A DNA stretch of 64,000 nucleotides from Pseudomonas viridiflava (GTDB lineage Bacteria; Pseudomonadota; Gammaproteobacteria; Pseudomonadales; Pseudomonadaceae). A program made the position numbers and the translations under genes. The stretch is taken from the NCBI RefSeq assembly GCF_900582625.1, contig NZ_UTIQ01000241.1, positions 979,661-1,043,660 of the forward strand, read 5' to 3'. This document shows positions 34,849 to 44,326 of this stretch, piece after piece. Each line of letters begins with the position of its first letter. Position 1 is the first letter of the stretch. The notes under the pieces were generated by a model. It was not told the origin of the DNA, ran no database searches, and worked only from the letters and a program-made list of their open reading frames with translations.

Positions 34849-35199
34849 TTAGAACTCCAGCCCGCCTTCACGAGCAGCATCAGCCAGCGCCTTGACGCGG
34901 CCGTGGTACTTGAAGCCAGAACGGTCGAATGCCACCTGAGTGACGCCAGCGGCTTTCGCACGCTCAGCAACCAGTTGGCCAACTTTCGTGGCCGCGTCGA
35001 TGTTGCCAGTGGCACCAGTACGCAGATCCTTGTCCAAAGTCGAAGCGCTTGCCAAGACTTTGCTGCCGTCGGCCGAGATGACCTGGGCGTAAATGTGCTG
35101 CGAAGAGCGGTACACGCAGAGACGCACGGCTTCTAGCTCGTGCATTTTCAGGCGTGCTTTGCGAGCGCGACGCAGTCGAGTAACTTTTTTGTCGGTCAT
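34849..35199 (-). CDS. rplR: 50S ribosomal protein L18
   Basis: 116 residues; binds 5S rRNA with L5 and L25. Conserved C-terminal VAFDRSGFKYHGRVKALADA and REGGLEF end. Confidence 0.98.
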   Translation of the reverse strand: MTDKKVTRLRRARKARLKMHELEAVRLCVYRSSQHIYAQVISADGSKVLASASTLDKDLRTGATGNIDAATKVGQLVAERAKAAGVTQVAFDRSGFKYHGRVKALADAAREGGLEF

Positions 35200-35209
35200 T
35201 TGCTATGCC

Positions 35210-35743
35210 CTACTTCTTCTTCGCTTCTTTACGGCGGACGACTTCGTCTGCGTAACGCACACCTTTACCTTTGTAAGGTTCTGGCGGACGGAAGTCACGG
35301 ATCTCAGCGGCCACTTGACCTACCAGCTGCTTGTCGATGCCCTTGATCAGGATATCGGTTTGGCTAGGAGTTTCTGCGGTTACGCCTTGTGGAAGTTCGT
35401 AATCCACCGGGTGCGAGAAGCCAAGTGCCAGGGAAAGGATTTCGCCTTTAGCCTGAGCCTTGTAACCGACACCAACCAGCTGCAGCTTGCGCTCGAAGCC
35501 TTGGCTGACGCCGATTACCATGTTGTTCACCAACGCACGGGTGGTACCGGCCATTGCACGAGTTTGTTGGTCGCCATTGCGAGCAGCGAAACGCAGCTCA
35601 CCAGCTTCCTCAACAATTTCAACGGACGAATGAACGTTCAGTTCGAGAGCGCCTTTGGCACCCTTCACCGAGAGCTGTTGGCCGGCGAGTTTGATCTCGA
35701 CACCAGCTGGCAGCTTAACGGGGTTCTTAGCAACGCGAGACAT
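35210..35743 (-). CDS. rplF: 50S ribosomal protein L6
   Basis: 177 residues from MSRVAKNPVKLPAGVEIKL; a 22-codon in-frame extension into rpsH is not used. Two alpha/beta repeats; C-terminal rRNA-binding signature PEPYKGKGVRYADEVVRRKE. 13 bp after rpsH. Confidence 0.98.
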   Translation of the reverse strand: MSRVAKNPVKLPAGVEIKLAGQQLSVKGAKGALELNVHSSVEIVEEAGELRFAARNGDQQTRAMAGTTRALVNNMVIGVSQGFERKLQLVGVGYKAQAKGEILSLALGFSHPVDYELPQGVTAETPSQTDILIKGIDKQLVGQVAAEIRDFRPPEPYKGKGVRYADEVVRRKEAKKK

Positions 35744-35756
35744 GCTTGTTCCCCCC

Positions 35757-36149
35757 TTAGAACACGGTGCAGAGCACTTCGCCGCCGACACCGGCAGCGC
35801 GCGCAGCACGATCCGTCATCACACCTTTGTTGGTGGAGACGATGGAAACGCCGAGACCGCCACGAACTTTCGGCAGATCATCAACGGACTTGTACTGGCG
35901 CAGGCCTGGACGGCTGACGCGCTTCACTTCTTCGATGACCGGACGGCCTTCGAAGTATTTCAGCTCGATGGACAGCTGCGGTTTAACATCGCTGCTGATC
36001 TGAAAACCCGCGATGTAACCTTCGTCCTTCAGGACTTTGGCTACAGCCACCTTCAAAGTGGAAGACGGCATGCTTACGACGGACTTTTCAGCCATCTGGG
36101 CATTACGGATACGAGTTAGCATGTCCGCTAACGGGTCCTGCATACTCAT
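35757..36149 (-). CDS. rpsH: 30S ribosomal protein S8
   Basis: 130 residues, MSMQDPLADMLTRIRNAQMA at the start. Primary 16S rRNA binder and, in E. coli, the translational repressor of the spc operon. Unlike its neighbours it is separated from the preceding gene (rpsN) by 212 bp that hold a terminator-like hairpin; CAGGAG lies just before the ATG. Confidence 0.98.
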   Translation of the reverse strand: MSMQDPLADMLTRIRNAQMAEKSVVSMPSSTLKVAVAKVLKDEGYIAGFQISSDVKPQLSIELKYFEGRPVIEEVKRVSRPGLRQYKSVDDLPKVRGGLGVSIVSTNKGVMTDRAARAAGVGGEVLCTVF

Positions 36150-36264
36150 GGGCTAGGTGCTCCTGAAACAAAAGAATTAGCCAAACGGCTACTGCATGTC
36201 GCTAGAAAAATGCCGTGCATATAAAAGCCAGGCTCAGGCGAGCCGAGCATTCTAGAGACTGATT

Positions 36265-36304
36265 AAAAATGAATCAAGCCCCAAAAGGGGCTTGATTCAT
36301 TTTT
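36265..36304 (-). terminator. perfect 18-bp hairpin between rpsN and rpsH, terminator-like
   Basis: AAAAATGAATCAAGCCCC and its exact complement flank the loop AAAA. Read on the operon strand it is a GC-capped stem followed by five U's, the form of a strong intrinsic terminator or attenuator, placed in the middle of the spc operon. The rest of the 212-bp gap shows two smaller hairpins (GGCTCGCCTGAGCC; TAGCCGTTTGGCTA) and no strong promoter. Confidence 0.8.
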
Positions 36305-36361
36305 GCTCTGTACCAGGGCCAACTCCGTAAAGAGCCGACCCCGGCTTGTCGAGACTTCGAC

Positions 36362-36667
36362 TTACCAGCTGGCTTTCACCAGACCTGGTACATCACCGCG
36401 CATTGCAGCTTCGCGCAGCTTGTTACGGCCGAGGCCGAACTTGCGGTACACGCCGTGCGGACGACCGGTGATGCGGCAACGGTTACGCAGGCGCGAAGCG
36501 CTGGCGTCACGTGGTTGCTTTTGCAGGGCGATCTGCGCTTCCCAACGAGCTTCCGGACTGGTGTTCGGATTAACGATGGTAGCTTTCAGCTCAGCACGCT
36601 TTTTGGCGTACTTGGCAACCGTTTGCTGACGCTTCAGCTCGCGGTTTTTCATGCTTGTCTTGGCCAT
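36362..36667 (-). CDS. rpsN: 30S ribosomal protein S14
   Basis: 101 residues from MAKTSMKNRELKRQQTVAKY; an in-frame extension into rplE is not used. It is the long, zinc-free form: no CxxC pairs. 13 bp after rplE. Confidence 0.97.
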   Translation of the reverse strand: MAKTSMKNRELKRQQTVAKYAKKRAELKATIVNPNTSPEARWEAQIALQKQPRDASASRLRNRCRITGRPHGVYRKFGLGRNKLREAAMRGDVPGLVKASW

Positions 36668-36680
36668 GTTCCTACTCCGA

Positions 36681-37220
36681 TCAGTTGCGGAACGGGAATT
36701 TGAAAGCACGCAGCAAGGCGCGACCTTCATCATCCGTACGAGCAGTGGTGGTCAGGGTGATGTCCAGACCGCGCAGCGCGTCGATTTTGTCGTAATCGAT
36801 TTCCGGGAAAATGATCTGCTCTTTAACGCCCATGCTGTAGTTGCCACGACCGTCGAAGGACTTGGCATTCAGGCCGCGGAAGTCACGCACGCGCGGCAGG
36901 GAGATCGAAAGCAGACGATCCAGGAATTCGTACATACGTTCGCGACGCAGGGTCACTTTCACGCCGATCGGCCAACCTTCACGAACTTTGAAGCCCGCGA
37001 TGGATTTCTTGGCATAAGTCACAACGACTTTCTGACCGGTGATCTTTTCCAAATCCGCTACCGCGTGCTCGATGATTTTCTTGTCACCGATCGCTTCGCC
37101 AAGACCCATGTTAAGGGTGATTTTGGTAACGCGCGGAACTTCCATCACGTTCGAGAGCTTGAGTTCTTCCTTAAGCTTCGGAGCGATTTCTTTCCGATAA
37201 ATCTCTTTTAGTCGTGCCAT
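36681..37220 (-). CDS. rplE: 50S ribosomal protein L5
   Basis: 179 residues; 5S rRNA binder that contacts P-site tRNA. Conserved KITLNMGLGEAIGDKK and VTLRRERMYEFLDRLL. 20 bp after rplX. Confidence 0.98.
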   Translation of the reverse strand: MARLKEIYRKEIAPKLKEELKLSNVMEVPRVTKITLNMGLGEAIGDKKIIEHAVADLEKITGQKVVVTYAKKSIAGFKVREGWPIGVKVTLRRERMYEFLDRLLSISLPRVRDFRGLNAKSFDGRGNYSMGVKEQIIFPEIDYDKIDALRGLDITLTTTARTDDEGRALLRAFKFPFRN

Positions 37221-37240
37221 GGTCTTCTACCTAGCAGTGT

Positions 37241-37555
37241 TCAAGCATCAACCGCTTTTTGGGTCGACTTGAAGACACGAATTTTTTTGCCTTCTTCTAC
37301 TTTGAAACCAACGCGATCAGCCTTGCTGGTTTCAGAGTTGAAAATGGCGACGTTAGAAGCGTGCAGAGGCGCTTCTTTCTCGACGATACCGCCTTGAACG
37401 CCCGACATAGGGCTCGGCTTGGTATGGCGCTTCACCAGGTTGATCCCACCAACGACCAAACGGTCGTCAGCGAGAACCTTGAGCACCTTGCCACGCTTAC
37501 CTTTGTCTTTGCCGGCGATCACGATGATCTCGTCGTCACGACGAATCTTTTGCAT
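37241..37555 (-). CDS. rplX: 50S ribosomal protein L24
   Basis: 104 residues; assembly-initiator protein with N-terminal KOW motif (DDEIIVIAGKDKGKRGKVLK). Lies between rplN and rplE. Confidence 0.98.
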   Translation of the reverse strand: MQKIRRDDEIIVIAGKDKGKRGKVLKVLADDRLVVGGINLVKRHTKPSPMSGVQGGIVEKEAPLHASNVAIFNSETSKADRVGFKVEEGKKIRVFKSTQKAVDA

Positions 37556-37566
37556 GTCGGATCTCC

Positions 37567-37935
37567 TTACAGCACTTCAGGGGCGAGCGAGACGATCTTC
37601 ATGAACTTCTCAGAGCGAAGTTCACGGGTCACGGGCCCAAAGATACGGGTGCCGATCGGCTCTTGCTTGTTGTTCAGCAGAACAGCAGCGTTGCCATCAA
37701 AGCGGATGATCGAGCCATCAGGGCGACGAACGCCGTGACGCGTGCGGACTACTACTGCAGTCATCACTTGGCCTTTTTTCACTTTACCGCGCGGAATTGC
37801 TTCCTTGACGGTAACTTTGATGATGTCGCCGATGCCGGCATAACGACGATGCGAACCGCCCAACACCTTGATGCACATAACACGACGAGCGCCGCTGTTA
37901 TCAGCTACATCGAGCATGGATTGAGTCTGAATCAT
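37567..37935 (-). CDS. rplN: 50S ribosomal protein L14
   Basis: 122 residues, MIQTQSMLDVADNSGARRVM at the start; bridges to 16S rRNA at intersubunit contact B8. First gene of the classical spc operon, though no promoter is evident in the 23-bp gap from rpsQ. Confidence 0.98.
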   Translation of the reverse strand: MIQTQSMLDVADNSGARRVMCIKVLGGSHRRYAGIGDIIKVTVKEAIPRGKVKKGQVMTAVVVRTRHGVRRPDGSIIRFDGNAAVLLNNKQEPIGTRIFGPVTRELRSEKFMKIVSLAPEVL

Positions 37936-37958
37936 ATAATTTCTCCGACCCCTAGTCC

Positions 37959-38225
37959 TTAGACTTCCACTGCGCGTTCAACGACTTCAACCAGTGCCCA
38001 ATTTTTGGTCTTGGCCATCGGACGAGTTTCACGAATAGTGACTTTGTCGCCGATGTGGCACTGGTTGGTCTCGTCGTGGGCGTGCAATTTGGTCGAACGC
38101 TTCACGTATTTACCGTAGATCGGGTGCTTAACGCGACGCTCGATCAGTACGGTGATGGTCTTGTCCATCTTGTCGCTGACGACACGGCCAGTCAGCGTAC
38201 GGACAGTTTTTTCAGCTTCAGCCAT
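37959..38225 (-). CDS. rpsQ: 30S ribosomal protein S17
   Basis: 88 residues; OB-fold 16S rRNA binder with RTLTGRVVSDKMDKTITVLI. Two bases after rpmC; end of the S10 group. Confidence 0.98.
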   Translation of the reverse strand: MAEAEKTVRTLTGRVVSDKMDKTITVLIERRVKHPIYGKYVKRSTKLHAHDETNQCHIGDKVTIRETRPMAKTKNWALVEVVERAVEV

Positions 38226-38227
38226 GA

Positions 38228-38419
38228 TTACTTACCTGCCTGCTGGTTAAGCACAGTCTTCACGCGAGCGATGTCGCGCTTAACTTGCGAGAGCAGGTGA
38301 GACTGCCCCAACTGGCCAGTTGCTTTCTGCATACGCAGATTGAACTGGTCGCGCAGCAGGCCGAGCAGTTGCTCGTTCAGCTGCTGTGCTGATTTTTCAC
38401 GAAGTTCATTCGCTTTCAT
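38228..38419 (-). CDS. rpmC: 50S ribosomal protein L29
   Basis: 63 residues, two helices, starting [18 protein letters not shown]; lies at the tunnel exit. The ATG shares a base with the rplP stop (TGATG). Confidence 0.98.
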
Positions 38420-38832
38420 CACATCACCGTCCGTTTAACAAAGGAGGTGGCGAGCGGCAGCTTTGCAGCAGCCAGGGCGAAAGCCTCACGCGCCAGCTCT
38501 TCGGAAACGCCTTCGATCTCATACAGGACTTTGCCTGGCTGGATCTGGGCTACCCAATACTCAACGCTACCCTTCCCTTTACCCATCCGCACTTCGAGAG
38601 GCTTCTTGGTAACAGGCTTGTCAGGGAACACGCGAATCCAGATTTTCCCGCCACGTTTTACGTGACGAGTCAGAGCACGACGAGCGGACTCGATCTGACG
38701 GGCGGTGAGACGACCGCGGGCAACAGACTTCAGCGCGAACTCGCCGAAGCTGACTTTGCTACCGCGCTGTGCCAGACCACGGTTGTGGCCTGTCATCTGC
38801 TTGCGGAACTTCGTACGCTTTGGTTGCAACAT
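38419..38832 (-). CDS. rplP: 50S ribosomal protein L16
   Basis: 137 residues, [20 protein letters not shown] at the start; organises the A-site/peptidyl-transferase region. Conserved [20 protein letters not shown]. 12 bp after rpsC. Confidence 0.98.
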
Positions 38833-38844
38833 TTGGCGTACCCC

Positions 38845-39531
38845 TTACTTAGCAGCTTTTTTACGAGGCGCTGGTGCTTGTGGTTTCAGTTCTTCTTGGC
38901 GACCACCAATTACTTCGCCTTTGAAGATCCAAACCTTCACACCGATCACACCATAAGTGGTGTGCGCTTCGTACGTGGCATAGTCGATATCGGCACGCAG
39001 GGTGTGCAACGGCACACGACCTTCGCGATACCACTCGGTACGGGCAATTTCTGCGCCGCCCAAACGACCGCTCACTTGGATTTTGATGCCCTTGGCACCA
39101 ATACGCATGGCGTTCTGTACAGCGCGCTTCATAGCGCGACGGAACATCACACGACGCTCCAGCTGCTGAGCTACGCTCTGCGCAACCAGCATACCGTCGA
39201 GTTCCGGCTTGCGGATCTCTTCGATATTGATGTGCACCGGCACACCCATTTGCTTGGTCAGGTCCTGACGCAGCTTCTCAACATCTTCACCTTTTTTCCC
39301 GATAACGATACCTGGACGAGCGGTGTGGATGGTGATGCGTGCAGTCTGAGCCGGGCGATGGATATCGATACGGCTTACGGACGCGCTTTTTAGTTTGTCT
39401 TGGAGGTATTCACGTACCTTCAGATCTGCGAACAAATAGTCCGCATAAGTCCGACCGTCGGCGTACCAGACGGAGGTGTGCTCCTTGACGATTCCCAGGC
39501 GAATGCCAATGGGATGTACTTTCTGACCCAT
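38845..39531 (-). CDS. rpsC: 30S ribosomal protein S3
   Basis: 228 residues from MGQKVHPIGIRLGIVKEHTS; the in-frame 28-codon extension lies in rplV and is not used. KH domain with VIGKKGEDVEKLRQDL; forms the mRNA entry channel. Ala/Lys-rich C-terminus. Confidence 0.98.
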   Translation of the reverse strand: MGQKVHPIGIRLGIVKEHTSVWYADGRTYADYLFADLKVREYLQDKLKSASVSRIDIHRPAQTARITIHTARPGIVIGKKGEDVEKLRQDLTKQMGVPVHINIEEIRKPELDGMLVAQSVAQQLERRVMFRRAMKRAVQNAMRIGAKGIKIQVSGRLGGAEIARTEWYREGRVPLHTLRADIDYATYEAHTTYGVIGVKVWIFKGEVIGGRQEELKPQAPAPRKKAAK

Positions 39532-39544
39532 CTCTTCGACTCCG

Positions 39545-39877
39545 TTACTTGTCAGCAACCTTGACAGTGATATGGCAAGACCGCTTGACGATGCGATCAG
39601 CACGGCCTTTGGCACGTGGCATGATGCGCTTCAGCGAACGCCCTTCGTTGACGAAAACAGTAGAGACTTTGAGGTCGTCTACGTCAGCGCCTTCGTTGTG
39701 CTCGGCGTTGGCTACAGCCGACTCCAGCACTTTCTTCATGATTTCCGCGGCTTTCTTACTGCTAAAAGCCAGCAGGTTGAGCGCTTCGCCCACCTTCTTC
39801 CCGCGGATTTGGTCGGCGACCAAGCGGGCTTTCTGGGCGGAGATTCGAGCGCCCGACAACTTAGCGGCTACTTCCAT
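39545..39877 (-). CDS. rplV: 50S ribosomal protein L22
   Basis: 110 residues; its hairpin lines the exit tunnel. Conserved [18 protein letters not shown] and [20 protein letters not shown]. 11 bp after rpsS. Confidence 0.98.
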
Positions 39878-39888
39878 TTCCTTACCCC

Positions 39889-40164
39889 TTAACGCTTGGC
39901 TTTCTTGTCAGCCACGTGCCCGCGATATGTACGGGTACCGGCGAACTCGCCCAGTTTGTGACCGACCATGTCTTCGTTCACGAGAACTGGAACATGTTGA
40001 CGACCGTTATGCACAGCGATGGTCAGACCGACCATTTGTGGCAGGATCATCGAACGACGCGACCAGGTTTTCACCGGTTTGCGATCGTTCTTTTCCACCG
40101 CCACTTCGACCTTCTTCAGTAGGTGAAGATCGATAAAAGGACCTTTTTTCAGAGAACGTGGCAC
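39889..40164 (-). CDS. rpsS: 30S ribosomal protein S19
   Basis: 91 residues, [20 protein letters not shown] at the start; head protein bridging to the 50S. 16 bp after rplB. Confidence 0.98.
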
Positions 40165-40180
40165 TGTCGTATCCCTCTAT

Positions 40181-41005
40181 TTACTTGCGACGACGGACGA
40201 TCATGTTATCGGTGCGTTTGTTACCACGAGTCTTCGCGCCCTTAGTCGGGAAGCCCCATGGAGACACCGGATGACGACCACCAGAGGTACGACCTTCACC
40301 ACCACCATGTGGGTGGTCAACCGGGTTCATGGCAACACCACGAACGGTTGGGCGAACGCCACGCCAGCGCTTGGCACCAGCTTTACCGAGCGAACGCAGG
40401 CTGTGCTCGGAGTTCGAGACTTCGCCCAGGGTCGCACGGCATTCAGCCAGTACTTTACGCATTTCACCGGAACGCAGACGCAAGGTCACGTATGCGCCTT
40501 CACGAGCGATCAGCTGAGCCGAAGCACCAGCGGAACGAGCGATCTGAGCACCTTTACCCGGCTTCAACTCAACACCATGAATGGTGCTACCCACTGGGAT
40601 GTTACGCAGTTGCAGCGAGTTGCCGGGCTTGATCGGGGCGAGAGCGCCCGAGATCAGTTGGTCGCCAGCACTCACGCCTTTAGGGGCGATGATGTAACGG
40701 CGTTCGCCGTCTGCGTACAGCAGCAGTGCGATGTGAGCGGTACGGTTTGGATCGTATTCAATACGCTCGACAGTGGCAGCGATGCCATCTTTGTCGTTGC
40801 GACGGAAATCGACCAGACGGTAATGCTGCTTATGACCACCACCGATGTGACGAGTGGTAATACGGCCATTGTTGTTACGACCACCAGTCTTCGACTTCTT
40901 CTCGAGCAGCGGTGCGTAAGGAGCGCCTTTGTGCAGCTCCTGGTTGACCACCTTGACCACAAAACGGCGGCCAGCGGAGGTCGGTTTGCATTTAACGATT
41001 GCCAT
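40181..41005 (-). CDS. rplB: 50S ribosomal protein L2
   Basis: 274 residues; needed for subunit association and peptidyl transfer. The conserved VRGVAMNPVDHPHGGGEGRT loop with the key His is intact. Confidence 0.99.
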   Translation of the reverse strand: MAIVKCKPTSAGRRFVVKVVNQELHKGAPYAPLLEKKSKTGGRNNNGRITTRHIGGGHKQHYRLVDFRRNDKDGIAATVERIEYDPNRTAHIALLLYADGERRYIIAPKGVSAGDQLISGALAPIKPGNSLQLRNIPVGSTIHGVELKPGKGAQIARSAGASAQLIAREGAYVTLRLRSGEMRKVLAECRATLGEVSNSEHSLRSLGKAGAKRWRGVRPTVRGVAMNPVDHPHGGGEGRTSGGRHPVSPWGFPTKGAKTRGNKRTDNMIVRRRK

Positions 41006-41019
41006 GATGCTCCCCTTCC

Positions 41020-41319
41020 TTACTCAGCACTGCTGCTGAAGTCGAGATCTTGACCCGGCTGAAGGGAGATAACTGCCTTCTTCCAGTCGTTACGCTTGCC
41101 CAGACCGCGAGCAGTACGCTTGCTCTTACCCAGAACATTCAGGGTAGTAACACGCTCTACCTTCACGCTGAACAGGCTTTCGACGGCCTTTTTGATTTCC
41201 AGCTTGGTTGCATCGGTAGCAACCTTGAAAACGAACTGGCCTTTTTTGTCAGCCAAAACCGTGGCTTTCTCAGAGACGTGCGGGCCAAGTAGCACTTTAA
41301 ATACGCGTTCCTGGTTCAT
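41020..41319 (-). CDS. rplW: 50S ribosomal protein L23
   Basis: 99 residues; docking site for trigger factor and SRP at the tunnel exit. Start overlaps the rplD stop by 4 nt. Conserved [16 protein letters not shown]. Confidence 0.98.
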
Positions 41320-41918
41320 CCCAGCAGCTCCTCGAATTTCTTCACGGCCGACACAGTGATCAACACTTTGTCGTAGGCGATGAGACTAACTGGATCGGAA
41401 CCCTGCACGTCGCGGACATCGACGTGTGGAAGGTTACGAGCAGCGAGGTACAGATTCTCGTCGACGGAGTCGGAAACAATCAGTACGTCGGTCAGGCCCA
41501 TGCCATTCAGTTTGTTCAGCAGGTCTTTGGTTTTCGGTGCATCAACAACGAAATCCTGAACCACAACCAAACGATCAGTGCGGACCAGCTCAGCGAGGAT
41601 GGAGCGCAGTGCTGCGCGATACATCTTCTTGTTAAGCTTTTGGCTGTGATCCTGAGGACGAGCAGCGAAAGTGGTGCCGCCGCCGCGCCAGATTGGGCTA
41701 CGGATGGTACCAGCACGAGCACGACCAGTACCCTTCTGACGCCATGGGCGCTTACCGCCACCACGAACATCGGAACGGGTCTTCTGCTGAGCAGTACCTT
41801 GACGGCCGCCAGCCATGTAGGCCACGACTGCTTGGTGAACCAGCGTCTCGTTGAACTCGCCGCCGAAAGTCAGTTCGGAAACTTCGATCGCTTGAGCGTC
41901 ATTTACATTTAATTGCAT
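41316..41918 (-). CDS. rplD: 50S ribosomal protein L4
   Basis: 200 residues; tunnel-lining protein, and in E. coli the autogenous repressor of the S10 operon. The extended loop [20 protein letters not shown] is normal (macrolide contact region). Overlaps rplW by 4 nt. Confidence 0.98.
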
Positions 41919-41930
41919 TTTCGCTTCCCC

Positions 41931-42566
41931 TTAACCGCGAGCCTTGGCTGCCGGACGCACAACCAGGTTGCCACCGGTAGCGCCAGGAACAGCGCCCTTA
42001 ACCAGCAGCAGATTGCGTTCAGCGTCGACGCGCACTACTTCGAGGGACTGCACGGTCACGCGCTCAGCGCCCATATGACCGGACATCTTTTTGCCCTTGA
42101 ATACACGACCAGGAGTCTGGCACTGGCCGATAGAGCCAGGGACGCGGTGGGAGACGGAGTTACCGTGGGTGTTATCTTGACCGCGGAAGTTCCAGCGCTT
42201 GATGGTACCGGCAAAGCCTTTACCCTTGGACTGACCGGTGACATCCACCAGCTGACCAGCTTGGAAAATTTCTGCGTTGATCAGATCGCCAGCCTGGTAG
42301 TCGCCTTCTTCAAGACGGAATTCCCAGACGCCACGACCGGCAGCTACGTTTGCTTTAGCGAAGTGGCCTGCCTGAGCAGCAGTCACGCGCGAAGCGCGAC
42401 GCTCACCGACAGTGACTTGCACTGCACGATAGCCATCGCTTTCTTCGGTCTTAAACTGGGTGACGCGATTCGGCTCGATCTCAATGACCGTAACCGGAAT
42501 GGAGACACCTTCTTCGGTGAAAATACGGGTCATACCGCATTTACGACCGACTACACCAATAGTCAT
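41931..42566 (-). CDS. rplC: 50S ribosomal protein L3
   Basis: 211 residues from MTIGVVGRKCGMTRIFTEEG; the 11 codons before it in frame have no ribosome binding site. The W-finger region KGKGFAGTIKRWNFRGQDNTH, split by methylated Gln site GQ, reaches the peptidyl-transferase centre. 83 bp after rpsJ, a gap with a small hairpin. Confidence 0.98.
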   Translation of the reverse strand: MTIGVVGRKCGMTRIFTEEGVSIPVTVIEIEPNRVTQFKTEESDGYRAVQVTVGERRASRVTAAQAGHFAKANVAAGRGVWEFRLEEGDYQAGDLINAEIFQAGQLVDVTGQSKGKGFAGTIKRWNFRGQDNTHGNSVSHRVPGSIGQCQTPGRVFKGKKMSGHMGAERVTVQSLEVVRVDAERNLLLVKGAVPGATGGNLVVRPAAKARG

Positions 42567-42633
42567 GTTGTAAACCTCATGAGTGTACGGGGCTTTCACC
42601 CGCTATGGCCGCCCATTTCAGAGCGTTACACGA

Positions 42634-42653
42634 CTAAAACCAGACGGTTTTAG
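42634..42653 (-). other. hairpin at the rpsJ stop codon
   Basis: CTAAAACC and GGTTTTAG form a perfect 8-bp stem with a 4-base loop; the rpsJ stop lies in one arm. It could be an mRNA stabiliser or processing site within the S10 operon. Confidence 0.5.
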
Positions 42654-42961
42654 CCGAGGCTGATCTGAACTTCCACGCCAGCCGCAAGATCCAGCTTCAT
42701 AAGAGCGTCAACGGTTTTATCCGTCGGCTGGACGATATCCAGAACGCGCTTGTGAGTGCGGATCTCGTACTGGTCACGCGCGTCTTTGTTGACGTGCGGG
42801 GAAACCAGAACAGTGAAACGCTCTTTGCGGGTGGGCAGAGGAATCGGACCACGCACTTGAGCACCAGTACGTTTCGCGGTTTCCACGATTTCCTGGGTGG
42901 ATTGGTCAATCAGGCGATGATCAAAAGCCTTCAACCGAATCCGGATTTGTTGATTTTGCAT
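42650..42961 (-). CDS. rpsJ: 30S ribosomal protein S10 (NusE)
   Basis: 103 residues from [20 protein letters not shown]; the upstream in-frame codons overlap the leader and are rejected. S10 also acts as NusE in antitermination with NusB and binds NusG. First gene of the S10 operon, with its own strong promoter after the tuf terminator. Confidence 0.98.
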
Positions 42962-43023
42962 TGTCCACAGACTCCCAGTTGCTATTCCCAACGCGCGCAA
43001 TACGCCCGTTAAAAGGAGGCGCA

Positions 43024-43052
43024 ATTCTATAGATGCCCCCTACAGGTGTCAA
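43024..43052 (-). promoter_or_regulatory. strong sigma-70 promoter of the S10 operon
   Basis: On the minus strand TTGACA (43052-43047), 17 bp, TAGAAT (43029-43024); a start near 43017 gives a 55-nt rpsJ leader. It lies just after the tuf terminator. Confidence 0.9.
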
Positions 43053-43058
43053 CTCAAT

Positions 43059-43087
43059 AAAAAAACCCCCGCAAGCGGGGGTTTTTT
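43059..43087 (-). terminator. intrinsic terminator of tuf (str operon)
   Basis: AACCCCCGC / GCGGGGGTT stem flanked by A and T runs, 14 bp after the tuf stop. It separates the str operon from the S10 operon. Confidence 0.93.
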
Positions 43088-43100
43088 AGCAAATCAACGA

Positions 43101-44294
<1,194 letters not shown>

Positions 44295-44326
44295 GACAAT
44301 AAACTCCTTGCCTAAAGGGGCTGAAA

